From positions 1 to 5,848 of the forward strand of contig JASHSX010000024.1 of NCBI GenBank assembly GCA_030040865.1: a stretch of DNA of 5,848 bases, written 5' to 3'. This document shows, in pieces, positions 1 through 5,848 of this stretch. The position numbers were made by a program, and so were the translations under genes. Every line of letters starts with the position of its first letter. Position 1 is the stretch's first letter. The notes beneath the pieces are model-generated. The model was not told the DNA's origin. It saw only the letters and a program-made list of their open reading frames with translations, and did not search any database. The stretch comes from Thermoplasmata archaeon. Lineage in GTDB: Archaea; Thermoplasmatota; Thermoplasmata; Lutacidiplasmatales; UBA184.

Positions 1-282
1 GGCGTCCCGTCGGCCCGCGCGGTCACGGGGAAGCGGCTCGGCGTGCTGCTCGCCGAGAACGGGCAGAAGCCCGAGATCCCCGACGACCTCCAGGCGCTCC
101 TGAAGCGCGTCGTCCACCTCCAGCACCACTTGGAGACCCACCCCAAGGACCTCTCGAACCGGCGCGGGCTCGTGCTTATGGAGTCGCGCATCCGGCGCCT
201 CGCCCGCTACTACCGGCAGCACCACCGGATCCCCGAGTCCTGGCGCTATTCGGCCGCCGGGGCCGCGCTCCAGGTCGAGTGA
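1..282 (+). CDS. rpsO: 30S ribosomal protein S15, archaeal type (5' end cut by window)
   Basis: This is the C-terminal 93 residues of the small-subunit ribosomal protein S15 (archaeal S15/eukaryotic S13 family), which binds 16S rRNA in the platform of the 30S subunit. The frame is open from base 1 to a TGA at 280-282, so the start lies outside the window. Archaeal members are about 150 residues, so roughly the first 55-60 are missing. The visible part has the family signature: a VTGKRL segment, then PEIPDDL, then the helical stretch with HLETHPKDLSNRRGL and ESRIRRLARYYR, ending in a W-R-Y segment and a short acidic C-terminus. A GTG at 43 could be taken as a start but sits in the middle of conserved sequence, so it is not the real one. 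The stop overlaps the start of the next gene as TGATG, which points to cotranscription and coupled translation. Identification is confident from motif recognition alone. Confidence 0.95.
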   Translation, partial: GVPSARAVTGKRLGVLLAENGQKPEIPDDLQALLKRVVHLQHHLETHPKDLSNRRGLVLMESRIRRLARYYRQHHRIPESWRYSAAGAALQVE

Positions 283-1676
283 TGCCCTCGGGTCCCGACG
301 GGTTCGTCGCGGATCCGCGTTATCGGGACGAGTTCGAGCGCGCACGGGCGCTCCTCCTCGGGCATCCCGGACGCTGGCGCGTCATCTACCACTACGACGG
401 CGACGGCATCGCCTCGGCGTCGAGCGCGCTCCGGGCCCTGGGGCGGCTCGGCTACGCGGCCCAGGCGACCGCGCTCACCGGTGTCGAGCGCGAGCGGATC
501 GTGGCGCTCCTCGCCGCGACGAAGGGGCCGGTGCTCGTCGTCGACACCGGCGCGAGCTGGCTCGACGCGTTCGCGAAGCACCCGCACCCGGTGGTCGTGC
601 TCGACCACCACCAGTACCCGGGCGTGCCCCGGCCGCCGGCGCTCCCTGCGCATGTCGCGTTCGTCAACCCCCTCGACTGGGGGGTCGACGGGATGCGCGA
701 ATTGTGCGCCGCGACGCTGACCTGGCTCTACACCGTCTTCCTCGACCCGGTCAACTGGGACAACGCGCCGTGGGGGCTCTCGGGCGCGATCGCCGACCGG
801 CAGCACGTCGGCGGGTTCCAGGGGCTCACCGCACGCCTCCTCGAGGAGGCCGTCCACCGGTCGCTCGTCGTCCGCCGGCCCGGTATCTCGCTCCTCGGCC
901 CCCGCCTGGGCGACGCGCTCGCGGAGAGCATCGACCCGTACGTGCGGGGGCTCTCGGGTCACCCCGACGCGGCGGCGGAGTTCCTCCGCACGCTCTCGAT
1001 CGACCCCGGGCGACCGGCGACGGACCTCGCGCCGGAGTCCCGGGACCGCCTCGTCGCCGCGCTTCGGGCGCGCCTCGACGACGCCCACGTGCTGCCGGAG
1101 TACGCCGCCCAACTCGACCGCGAGCGCTGGTTCCTCCCGTCGCTCGGGCTCGACGCCGAGGAGCTCTCCAACCTCCAGAACGCCTGCGGCCGCGCCGGCA
1201 CGCCGGGGCTCGGGGTGGCGCTCGCCCTCGGGGACCCGGCGGCGCTCGAGGCGGCCCGGACCGCCGAGCGCGCCTGGCGGGTGGGCATCTTGAAGGGTCT
1301 GCGACGCGTGGAGGACGGAGGGGTCCGGACGCTGCGCGCGCTGCGCTGGTTCGAGAGCCCCGACACGACCTTGGCCGGCACGCAGGCGGGACTCGCGATG
1401 AACTACCTCCTTCCGCCGGACCTGCCCGTGTTCGTCCTCTCGGAGGCGACCGCGCGGCCCGTCAAGCTGAGCGCCCGCGGCACCCTGAGGCAGGTCGACC
1501 ACGGCCTCGACCTCGCGAACGCCTGCCGGAGCGCGGCGGCGGCGGTCGGCGGCGAGGGCGGCGGCCACCGGGTCGCGAGCGGCGCCACGATCCCGGCGGG
1601 CTCGCGCGACGCGTTCCTCGAGGCCGCCGACCGGGCGCTCGTGGAGCAGCTCCACGGCGCGCGGGGGTTCGAGTGA
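282..1676 (+). CDS. RecJ-like DHH/DHHA1 family phosphoesterase (archaeal, GAN-like)
   Basis: A 464-residue predicted single-strand-specific 5'-3' exonuclease of the DHH superfamily. Archaeal relatives act at the replication fork with GINS or in repair, as counterparts of bacterial RecJ and eukaryotic Cdc45. The metal-binding motifs are all present: motif I HYDGDGIAS (H37, D39, D41), motif II VVDTG (D88), motif III DHHQ (D108-H109-H110) and motif IV GAIADRQ (D172). Near the C-terminus a DHHA1 domain carries GGGHR (426-430) followed by SGATIP. Nothing is truncated, so it is predicted to be catalytically active rather than a degenerate Cdc45-like scaffold. The length fits archaeal RecJ/GAN proteins. 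The ATG at 282 shares one base with the S15 stop. A GTG one codon earlier (279) is an equally readable alternative adding one residue, and an AGGT about 6 nt upstream may serve as ribosome binding site. S15 followed by a RecJ-like gene is a recurrent archaeal arrangement. Whether this is the GINS-associated paralog or another RecJ paralog cannot be decided here; an oligoribonuclease/pAp-phosphatase-like activity is a less likely alternative. Confidence 0.88.
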   Translation: MPSGPDGFVADPRYRDEFERARALLLGHPGRWRVIYHYDGDGIASASSALRALGRLGYAAQATALTGVERERIVALLAATKGPVLVVDTGASWLDAFAKHPHPVVVLDHHQYPGVPRPPALPAHVAFVNPLDWGVDGMRELCAATLTWLYTVFLDPVNWDNAPWGLSGAIADRQHVGGFQGLTARLLEEAVHRSLVVRRPGISLLGPRLGDALAESIDPYVRGLSGHPDAAAEFLRTLSIDPGRPATDLAPESRDRLVAALRARLDDAHVLPEYAAQLDRERWFLPSLGLDAEELSNLQNACGRAGTPGLGVALALGDPAALEAARTAERAWRVGILKGLRRVEDGGVRTLRALRWFESPDTTLAGTQAGLAMNYLLPPDLPVFVLSEATARPVKLSARGTLRQVDHGLDLANACRSAAAAVGGEGGGHRVASGATIPAGSRDAFLEAADRALVEQLHGARGFE

Positions 1677-4315
1677 GCGCGACCCCCAGCGCGCCGCCGA
1701 CGCCGACCCCGGCGTCCGACCGCATCCACGACCGGACGCTCGAGCAGGAGATGCATCGGTCGTACATCGATTACGCGATGAGCGTGATCGTCGGGCGCGC
1801 CCTGCCCGACGGACGCGACGGGCTCAAACCGGTGCACCACCGCATCCTCTGGTCGATGTGGGAGTCCGGCGCGACCCACGACCGGGCCTATCGCAAATCG
1901 GCGCGGACCGTCGGCGACGTGCTGGGGAAGTACCACCCGCACGGCGACCTCGCCGTCTACGACGCGCTCGTACGGATGGCCCAGCCGTTCAGCCTTCGCT
2001 ATCCGCTCATCGACGGGCAGGGGAACTTCGGGTCGATCGACGGCGATGCTCCGGCGGCGATGCGGTACACCGAGGCCCGGCTCTCCCCGATCGCCGAGGA
2101 GATGCTCGTCGACATCGAGAAGGATACGGTCGACTGGACCGACAACTTCGACGGGACGCTCAAGGAGCCGCTCGTCCTCCCCTCGAAGGTCCCGAACCTG
2201 CTCGTCAACGGGTCGTCCGGGATCGCCGTCGGCATGGCGACCAACATGCCGCCCCACAACTTGAACGAGGTCGCCGACGCCCTGCTGCTCCTCCTCAAGG
2301 ACCCCGAGACCCCGCTCGACGCGATCCTGAAGGTCCTGCCCGGGCCGGACTTCCCGACGGGCGGCTACCTCTCGACCGAGGGGATCCGCGAGGCGTACGA
2401 GACCGGGCGCGGGACCGTCCACCTCCGGGGCTCGGCCGAGATCCGGGAACGGGACGGCCGTGACGAGATCGTGATCACCGAGATCCCGTACGAGGTCAAC
2501 AAGACGAGCCTCCTCCAGCTGATCGCCGACCTCGTGAAGTCGAAGCGGATCGACGGGATCACCGACCTGCGGGACGAGTCGGACCGGCACGGCACGAGCG
2601 TCGTCCTCGAGCTCCGGCGCGACGCCCCGAGCGAGATCATCCTGAACCGGCTCTACGAGCACACGCCGCTCGAGACGAGCTTCGGCGTGATCAACCTCTG
2701 CCTCGTCGACGGCCGACCCCGGGTCCTGCCGCTCACGGAGCTGCTCCAGCTCCACCTCACGCACCGCCGCACGATCCTCACCCGGCGGACAAAGTTCGAC
2801 CTCACCAAGACCGAGCAACGGCTCCACCTCCTGGAAGGGTTCCTCACCGCGATCGACCACATCGACGAGGTGATCAAGATCATCCGGCGATCGCGCGACG
2901 TCCCCACGGCCGAGACGAGCCTCATGGGGAAGTTCCTCCTCTCGAGCGAGCAGGCGAAGGCGATCCTCGACATGCGCCTGGCGCGGCTCACCGCCCTGGA
3001 GCGCGAGGCCGTCGAGACGGAGAAGAACGAGAAGGAGGCGCTCGCCCGGGAGCTCCGCGCGATCCTCGCCTCGCCGCAGCGGCTCGACCAGCTCATCGTC
3101 GACGAGCTCACGGACTTGAAGGCGCGCGTCGGCGACGCGCGGCGGACCCGGATCGTCCCGGCGTTCACCGAGAGGACGCTCGAGGACCTCATCCCGGACT
3201 CGGACGTGGTCGTCCTCGTCACCCGGGACGGTTACATCAAGCGCCTGCCGCTCGACCAGTACCGCCGGCAGCGGCGGGGCGGCCGAGGCCTGGTCCAGAT
3301 GGCGACCAAGGAGGAGGACATCGTGACGCGCACGTTCGTGACGCGCACCCACGACAACGTCCTCTTCTTCACGAACCTGGGCCGGGTCTACGTCCTGAAG
3401 GCGTACGAGCTCCCCGAGGGGAGCCGCCACTCGAAGGGGAAGGCCGTCATCAACCTCCTGCCGAAGCTGAAGGACGGCGAGCGGGTCCAGACGCTGCTCC
3501 CGATCCACGACATGGAGGCGAAGGGGTCGCTCTTCTTCGCGTCCAAGCGCGGGCTCGTGAAGCGCACGGAGTTGGACCAGTTCCAGAACATCCGCACGAG
3601 CGGCATCCAGGCCGTGCTGCTCGAGGAGGGCGACGAGCTCGTCCACGTCGCGCTCGTCGACGACGAGGCGACCGAGATCCTGCTCGCGACCCACGCGGGC
3701 CAGCTCGTCCGCTTCCCGCTCGCCGAGGTCCGCCCGATGGGACGCGCGACGTACGGCGTCATCGGCGTCCGGCTCTCGGAGGAGAAGGACGACCGGGTCG
3801 TCGCGATGTCGCCCGTAAGCGCGGGCTTCCCGACGCTTCTCTCCCTCACGTCCACCGGCTACGGGAAACGGAGCCCCACCGACGACTACCGGCGGACGCG
3901 GCGCGGCGCGAAGGGCGTCCGCACGATCCGCACCGGCGGTCGCAACGGCTCGGTGGTCGCGGTCCTCCCCACCACCGACACCTCCGAGGTCCTCGTCACG
4001 ACCCAGCACGGGATCACGATCCGCATGGCCGTGAAGGCGATCCGGTCCCAGGCGCGCAACACCCTGGGCGTCCGGGTGATCCGGCTCGACCCCGGCGACG
4101 AGGTGCGCGACGCGATCGTCCTCGAGACGGCGACCGACGCCCCGGCGGGCGAGGAGCCGGCGACGCCCCCGTCCGACGGCGCTCCCGAAGAGGAGACGTC
4201 GTCCGAGGAGGAGGTCCCGGAACCCGCGCCGGACGACGACGAGGAGGAGGGCACGGACGAGCCCCCCGAGGACGAACCGGAGGAGGACGATGCGCCACCG
4301 TCCGAAGAGGGGTAG
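1673..4315 (+). CDS. gyrA: DNA gyrase subunit A
   Basis: An 880-residue GyrA, the DNA-breaking subunit of type IIA topoisomerase that introduces negative supercoils as A2B2 with GyrB. After a short S/T/P-rich N-terminus, the breakage-reunion domain contains HPHGD (about 88-92), DGQGNFGSIDGD (114-125) and the catalytic tyrosine Y132 in AAMRYTEARL, preceded by R131; Y132 corresponds to E. coli Y122. The coiled-coil arm and dimer gate include ILDMRLARLTALE (from 431). The C-terminal pinwheel (about 504-818) shows six blade motifs and a complete GyrA box, QRRGGRG, at 533-539, which marks a wrapping gyrase rather than topoisomerase IV. Blade 5 carries the related RRGAKG (743-748). Residues 819-880 are an acidic tail with 28 D/E in 62 residues and no basic residue. 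The GTG start at 1673 overlaps the previous TGA as GTGA, and a G-run (1663-1667) lies just upstream. The frame remains open far upstream inside recJ, but that part is out-of-frame, R/P/G-rich sequence. The residue equivalent to E. coli S83 is L93; the D87 equivalent, D97, is retained. No gyrB is present in the window. Confidence 0.97.
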   Translation: MSATPSAPPTPTPASDRIHDRTLEQEMHRSYIDYAMSVIVGRALPDGRDGLKPVHHRILWSMWESGATHDRAYRKSARTVGDVLGKYHPHGDLAVYDALVRMAQPFSLRYPLIDGQGNFGSIDGDAPAAMRYTEARLSPIAEEMLVDIEKDTVDWTDNFDGTLKEPLVLPSKVPNLLVNGSSGIAVGMATNMPPHNLNEVADALLLLLKDPETPLDAILKVLPGPDFPTGGYLSTEGIREAYETGRGTVHLRGSAEIRERDGRDEIVITEIPYEVNKTSLLQLIADLVKSKRIDGITDLRDESDRHGTSVVLELRRDAPSEIILNRLYEHTPLETSFGVINLCLVDGRPRVLPLTELLQLHLTHRRTILTRRTKFDLTKTEQRLHLLEGFLTAIDHIDEVIKIIRRSRDVPTAETSLMGKFLLSSEQAKAILDMRLARLTALEREAVETEKNEKEALARELRAILASPQRLDQLIVDELTDLKARVGDARRTRIVPAFTERTLEDLIPDSDVVVLVTRDGYIKRLPLDQYRRQRRGGRGLVQMATKEEDIVTRTFVTRTHDNVLFFTNLGRVYVLKAYELPEGSRHSKGKAVINLLPKLKDGERVQTLLPIHDMEAKGSLFFASKRGLVKRTELDQFQNIRTSGIQAVLLEEGDELVHVALVDDEATEILLATHAGQLVRFPLAEVRPMGRATYGVIGVRLSEEKDDRVVAMSPVSAGFPTLLSLTSTGYGKRSPTDDYRRTRRGAKGVRTIRTGGRNGSVVAVLPTTDTSEVLVTTQHGITIRMAVKAIRSQARNTLGVRVIRLDPGDEVRDAIVLETATDAPAGEEPATPPSDGAPEEETSSEEEVPEPAPDDDEEEGTDEPPEDEPEEDDAPPSEEG
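4279..4286 (+). promoter_or_regulatory. Shine-Dalgarno site of the zinc-ribbon gene, inside gyrA
   Basis: The sequence GGAGGAGG lies 3 nt upstream of the ATG at 4290, or 6 nt counted from its first GGAGG. It matches the anti-Shine-Dalgarno end of 16S rRNA well. It is at the same time read as glutamate-rich codons of the GyrA acidic tail. It supports 4290 as the start of the downstream gene and its translation from the gyrA transcript. Confidence 0.72.
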
Positions 4316-4481
4316 GCGGATCCTCCGCTGCCCGAACTGCGGCTCCCCCGACATCGTCCCGATCGCCGGGATGATCATCGGGCAGGTGTACCACTGCCCG
4401 AAGTGCGACTACCAGGGGTCGCTCGTCTTCGAGACCGAGGTCAACGACGACGGCAGCCCGCGCGAGGAGCCCGTCGAGTAG
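4290..4481 (+). CDS. Small zinc-ribbon protein of unknown function
   Basis: A 63-residue protein with two CxxC knuckles, CPNCGS (C14, C17) and CPKCDY (C36, C39), separated by 18 residues. This is the classic four-cysteine zinc-ribbon layout. A very basic N-terminus precedes the first knuckle (R/K/H at 2, 3, 4, 6, 7, 9, 10, 13), and the C-terminal part is acidic. Aromatic and glycine residues around the second knuckle (VYHCPKC, then DYQG) are typical of small archaeal zinc ribbons of the form Y-x-C-x2-C-x-Y-x-G; that resemblance is from memory. Function is unknown, and nucleic-acid or protein contact is only a generic inference. The gene overlaps the last 26 nt of gyrA in another frame, has a strong internal ribosome binding site, and ends one base before the stop of the convergent DHPS gene. 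The cysteines, the ribosome binding site and the operon position make it a real gene despite its size. It lacks the acidic hairpin expected of a TFS-type transcript-cleavage factor. Confidence 0.82.
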   Translation: MRHRPKRGRRILRCPNCGSPDIVPIAGMIIGQVYHCPKCDYQGSLVFETEVNDDGSPREEPVE

Positions 4482-4495
4482 GCTACTCGTCGGGC
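4469..4495. repeat. 27-bp near-perfect palindrome spanning two convergent stop codons; possible shared terminator
   Basis: Two 13-bp arms (4469-4481 and 4483-4495) are inverted copies with one mismatch (T4474 opposite T4490), around a single central base, G4482. The inner seven bases pair perfectly, CGAGTAG against CTACTCG. Each arm contains the stop codon TAG of one gene, so transcripts of both strands could fold a GC-rich hairpin at exactly their 3' coding ends. No T-rich tract follows on either strand within the next tens of bases, so it is not a standard intrinsic or archaeal oligo-T terminator. The palindrome is observed directly; the terminator or 3'-end stability role is inference. Confidence 0.5.
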
Positions 4496-5775
4496 CGCTG
4501 CGCGGCGATCGCCTCGGCGTCCCGCTCCCGGTGCGCGGCGAGGCGGTCCCCCGCGGCGACGAGCGCGAGCGCCCGCACCGTCGGACCCACGTCGTGCGTG
4601 CGGACGAGCGCGACCCCGCGCTCGGCGGCGATGACGGCGGCCGCAAGACCCGCCTCGAGCCGGTCCGACCCCGTCGCGCCCCCGGCGAGCGCGCCCAGGA
4701 ACGACTTTCGCGACGCCCCGATCACGACGGGGTATCCGAGGCTCTTGAGCTCGCCGACCCGGAACAGGAGCTCGACGCTCTGGTCGGCCGACTTGCCGAA
4801 CCCCAGCCCCGGATCGACCAGGATCCGCTCGGGCGCCACGCCGTCGGCGATCGCCCGTCCCGTCGCCTCCGCGAGGCTCCGGTACACCTCGCCCCGGAGG
4901 TCCGCGTACCCCAGGTCCGACTGCATGGTCGGCGGCGTCCCGCGCATGTGCATCACGACGACCGGCGCTCCCGTGCGCGCCACGACCCGGCGCATCGCCT
5001 CGGAGCGGAGCCCGCTCACGTCGTTCACGAGGTCCGCCCCGGCGTCGATCGCCCGGGCGGCGACGAGGTCGTGGCGGGTGTCGATCGAGATCGGGACCTC
5101 GAGGCGCCCGTGCAACGCCGCGAGCACGGGGCCGACGCGCGCCCACTCCGCTTCGGGAGTGACCTCGACGGCCCCCGGCCGCGTCGACTCCCCACCGACG
5201 TCGATCACGTCCGCGCCGTCGGCGACCAGCGCGAGGGCGTGCGCGACGGCGGTCTCGGGCGTGGCGTGCGCGCCGCCGTCGAAGAAGGAGTCCGGCGTCA
5301 CGTTGACGATGCCCATCACGCGCGGACGGTCGCCGACGACGAAGGTACGGTGGACGCCCGCGATCTTCCGGGCGCGGGGGCCCGCGTAGGCGCGCAGCGC
5401 CCGCTCGACCTCGTCGGCGATCTCCTTCAGGTGGAACGGCTGGCGCTTCAGCTTCGGGAAGAGGCGCTGGTACTGGCCCCACGTCGCGAGGAGCACGACC
5501 GCGCTCGTGGGGACCGAGTGGTCGGCGATCCCGCGGGCGTGGGCCGAGTCGCCTCCGACCGACAGGATCTCCTGCTTCAGGATCGGGGCGGTCGTGAGCG
5601 GAACGTCGTCGAGCCGGACCGCGTAGATCCGGCCCTTGCGGGTCATGATGCCGACGCCTTCGGGGTCGCTCGCGGTCGCCTCGATCTCGCGCGCGATCTC
5701 GGCGAGCGTGCTCGCCTCGAGGACGCGGGCGCCGTACCGGTGGGGCGGCGGGGAGGCTCCCGTCGGCGAGCTCAT
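4483..5775 (-). CDS. folP: Dihydropteroate synthase with N-terminal extension
   Basis: A 430-residue protein whose residues from about 150 on are a canonical DHPS TIM barrel. This enzyme joins 6-hydroxymethyl-dihydropterin diphosphate to p-aminobenzoate (or a pABA-derived acceptor in methanopterin-type pathways) in the cytosol. Motifs in order are GIVNVTPDSFFDGG (155-168), DVGGESTRPG (192-201), SIDTRH (230-235), ND (251-252), VVMHMRGTPPTMQ (273-285), DPGLGFGKS (321-329), GASRKSF (353-359) and the phosphate-binding R-x-H (R392, H394). All pterin and diphosphate contacts expected for an active enzyme appear present. Residues about 15-130 form an extra domain with an ILKQE-x5-GG-x3-A-x-RG pattern (65-82) and KLKRQPF (108-114). 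I recall this extension in a subset of bacterial and archaeal DHPS proteins. I chose the ATG at 5775 because a TATA element sits about 28 bp upstream of it. A TTG at 5817 is in frame but lies upstream of that TATA element and would add 14 residues. The stop (complement of 4483-4485) faces the zinc-ribbon gene with a one-base gap. Confidence 0.95.
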   Translation of the reverse strand: MSSPTGASPPPHRYGARVLEASTLAEIAREIEATASDPEGVGIMTRKGRIYAVRLDDVPLTTAPILKQEILSVGGDSAHARGIADHSVPTSAVVLLATWGQYQRLFPKLKRQPFHLKEIADEVERALRAYAGPRARKIAGVHRTFVVGDRPRVMGIVNVTPDSFFDGGAHATPETAVAHALALVADGADVIDVGGESTRPGAVEVTPEAEWARVGPVLAALHGRLEVPISIDTRHDLVAARAIDAGADLVNDVSGLRSEAMRRVVARTGAPVVVMHMRGTPPTMQSDLGYADLRGEVYRSLAEATGRAIADGVAPERILVDPGLGFGKSADQSVELLFRVGELKSLGYPVVIGASRKSFLGALAGGATGSDRLEAGLAAAVIAAERGVALVRTHDVGPTVRALALVAAGDRLAAHRERDAEAIAAQRPDE

Positions 5776-5806
5776 GCGGCCGCGCACCGTCCGGCGCGCG
5801 ATAAAA
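5776..5806 (-). promoter_or_regulatory. Archaeal TATA promoter of the DHPS gene, predicted leaderless
   Basis: Read on the minus strand, CTTTTATCG (TATA core TTTTAT at 5806-5801) is the only A/T-rich patch in an otherwise very GC-rich 73-bp region. Its centre is about 28 bp upstream of the A of the ATG at 5775. Archaeal TATA boxes are centred about 26-27 bp before the transcription start, so transcription should begin within a few bases of the ATG. I see no convincing Shine-Dalgarno sequence in between, which agrees with a leaderless mRNA. A purine stretch just upstream (GGGAGCGG) could serve as BRE but is not a strong match. Confidence 0.65.
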
Positions 5807-5848
5807 GCCGCTCCCAAAGTCGGAGGGGACGCGCGACGGGTACCGTGA

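Noticed and set aside
246..1655. 469-codon minus-strand open frame opposite the RecJ-like gene
   Set aside because: GC-driven shadow: R/E/V/G-rich, no motif, and no promoter or ribosome binding site, while the plus strand encodes a complete DHH protein.
704..1672. In-frame upstream extension of gyrA inside the RecJ-like gene (about 323 extra codons)
   Set aside because: The translation is R/P/G/A-rich with no domain character and overlaps a DHH protein with intact motifs. The GTG at 1673, overlapping the previous stop, gives a GyrA of normal N-terminal extent.
3887..3910. A second GyrA box (RRGAKG, residues 743-748)
   Set aside because: Box-like R-x-G-x-K-G sequences recur in the corresponding blade of ordinary GyrA C-terminal domains. 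The functional QRRGGRG is at 533-539.
1403..4378. 991-codon open frame on the minus strand opposite gyrA
   Set aside because: It is a by-product of high GC with few stop codons. The translation is an R/D/E/V-rich low-complexity shadow without recognisable motifs, and it runs across the real recJ-gyrA junction.
4290..4481. Zinc-ribbon protein as transcript-cleavage factor TFS or an RNA polymerase subunit
   Set aside because: It has only one ribbon and lacks the acidic D-E tip of TFS/TFIIS, and the length and knuckle context do not match a polymerase subunit I recognise.
4409..5482. Long alternative frame on the minus strand within DHPS (and a plus-strand one at 4403-5389)
   Set aside because: Both are arginine- or serine/alanine-rich shadows of a DHPS whose motifs are complete in its own frame.
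5775..5817. Upstream TTG start for DHPS at 5817
   Set aside because: It would place the start upstream of the TATA element and add 14 residues with no family similarity. The ATG at 5775 fits the promoter spacing.
5801..5848. ATAAAA at 5801-5806 read as a plus-strand TATA box for a divergent gene (with GGAGGGG and a GTG near the window end)
   Set aside because: The orientation fits TTTTAT on the minus strand better, the purine-rich patch is too far from the GTG at 5845, and no coding sequence is visible before the window ends. A divergent promoter cannot be excluded.
1..5848. A mobile element, CRISPR array, tRNA/rRNA gene or defence system
   Set aside because: No spaced direct repeats, terminal inverted repeats, transposase motifs, tRNA-like folds or defence-protein motifs were seen. 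Nearly every base lies in the five housekeeping or small genes.

Overview
The window is G+C-rich (roughly two thirds or more by eye) and almost fully coding. It reads as an archaeal chromosome segment. The archaeal signs are an archaeal/eukaryotic-type S15 ribosomal protein, a RecJ-like DHH phosphoesterase directly after it (a common archaeal neighbour pair), a TATA element about 28 bp upstream of a start codon, and a small archaeal-style zinc ribbon. Gyrase, canonical dihydropteroate synthase and the absence of haloarchaeal-type acidic proteins suggest a high-GC Thermoplasmatota-like euryarchaeote. That lineage call is an inference from memory of these families, not a phylogeny.

Positions 1-4481, plus strand: four tightly packed genes with no intergenic base. 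They are the 3' part of rpsO (S15), a RecJ-like DHH/DHHA1 phosphoesterase, gyrA, and a 63-residue zinc-ribbon protein. The junctions are TGATG (stop/start sharing one base), GTGA (start and stop overlapping by 4 nt), and a 26-nt overlap in which the acidic tail of GyrA encodes the Shine-Dalgarno sequence of the zinc-ribbon gene. This is very probably one transcription unit with translational coupling, and its promoter lies upstream of the window. No gyrB is present.

Positions 4483-5775, minus strand: a dihydropteroate synthase with a conserved-looking N-terminal extension, convergent to the operon. The two facing TAG stop codons are separated by one base, and that base is the centre of a 27-bp near-perfect palindrome. 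Positions 5776-5848 carry the DHPS promoter, with a clear TATA element and spacing that predicts a leaderless or almost leaderless mRNA.

The genes cover translation (S15), replication and repair (RecJ-like nuclease), DNA supercoiling (GyrA) and folate or methanopterin-type pterin synthesis (DHPS). I see no mobile element, CRISPR array, RNA gene, toxin-antitoxin or defence system. The window is mostly housekeeping. The points worth a second look are the palindrome at the convergent stops, gyrA inside the S15-recJ operon, the leucine at the quinolone-contact position of GyrA, and the uncharacterised zinc ribbon.
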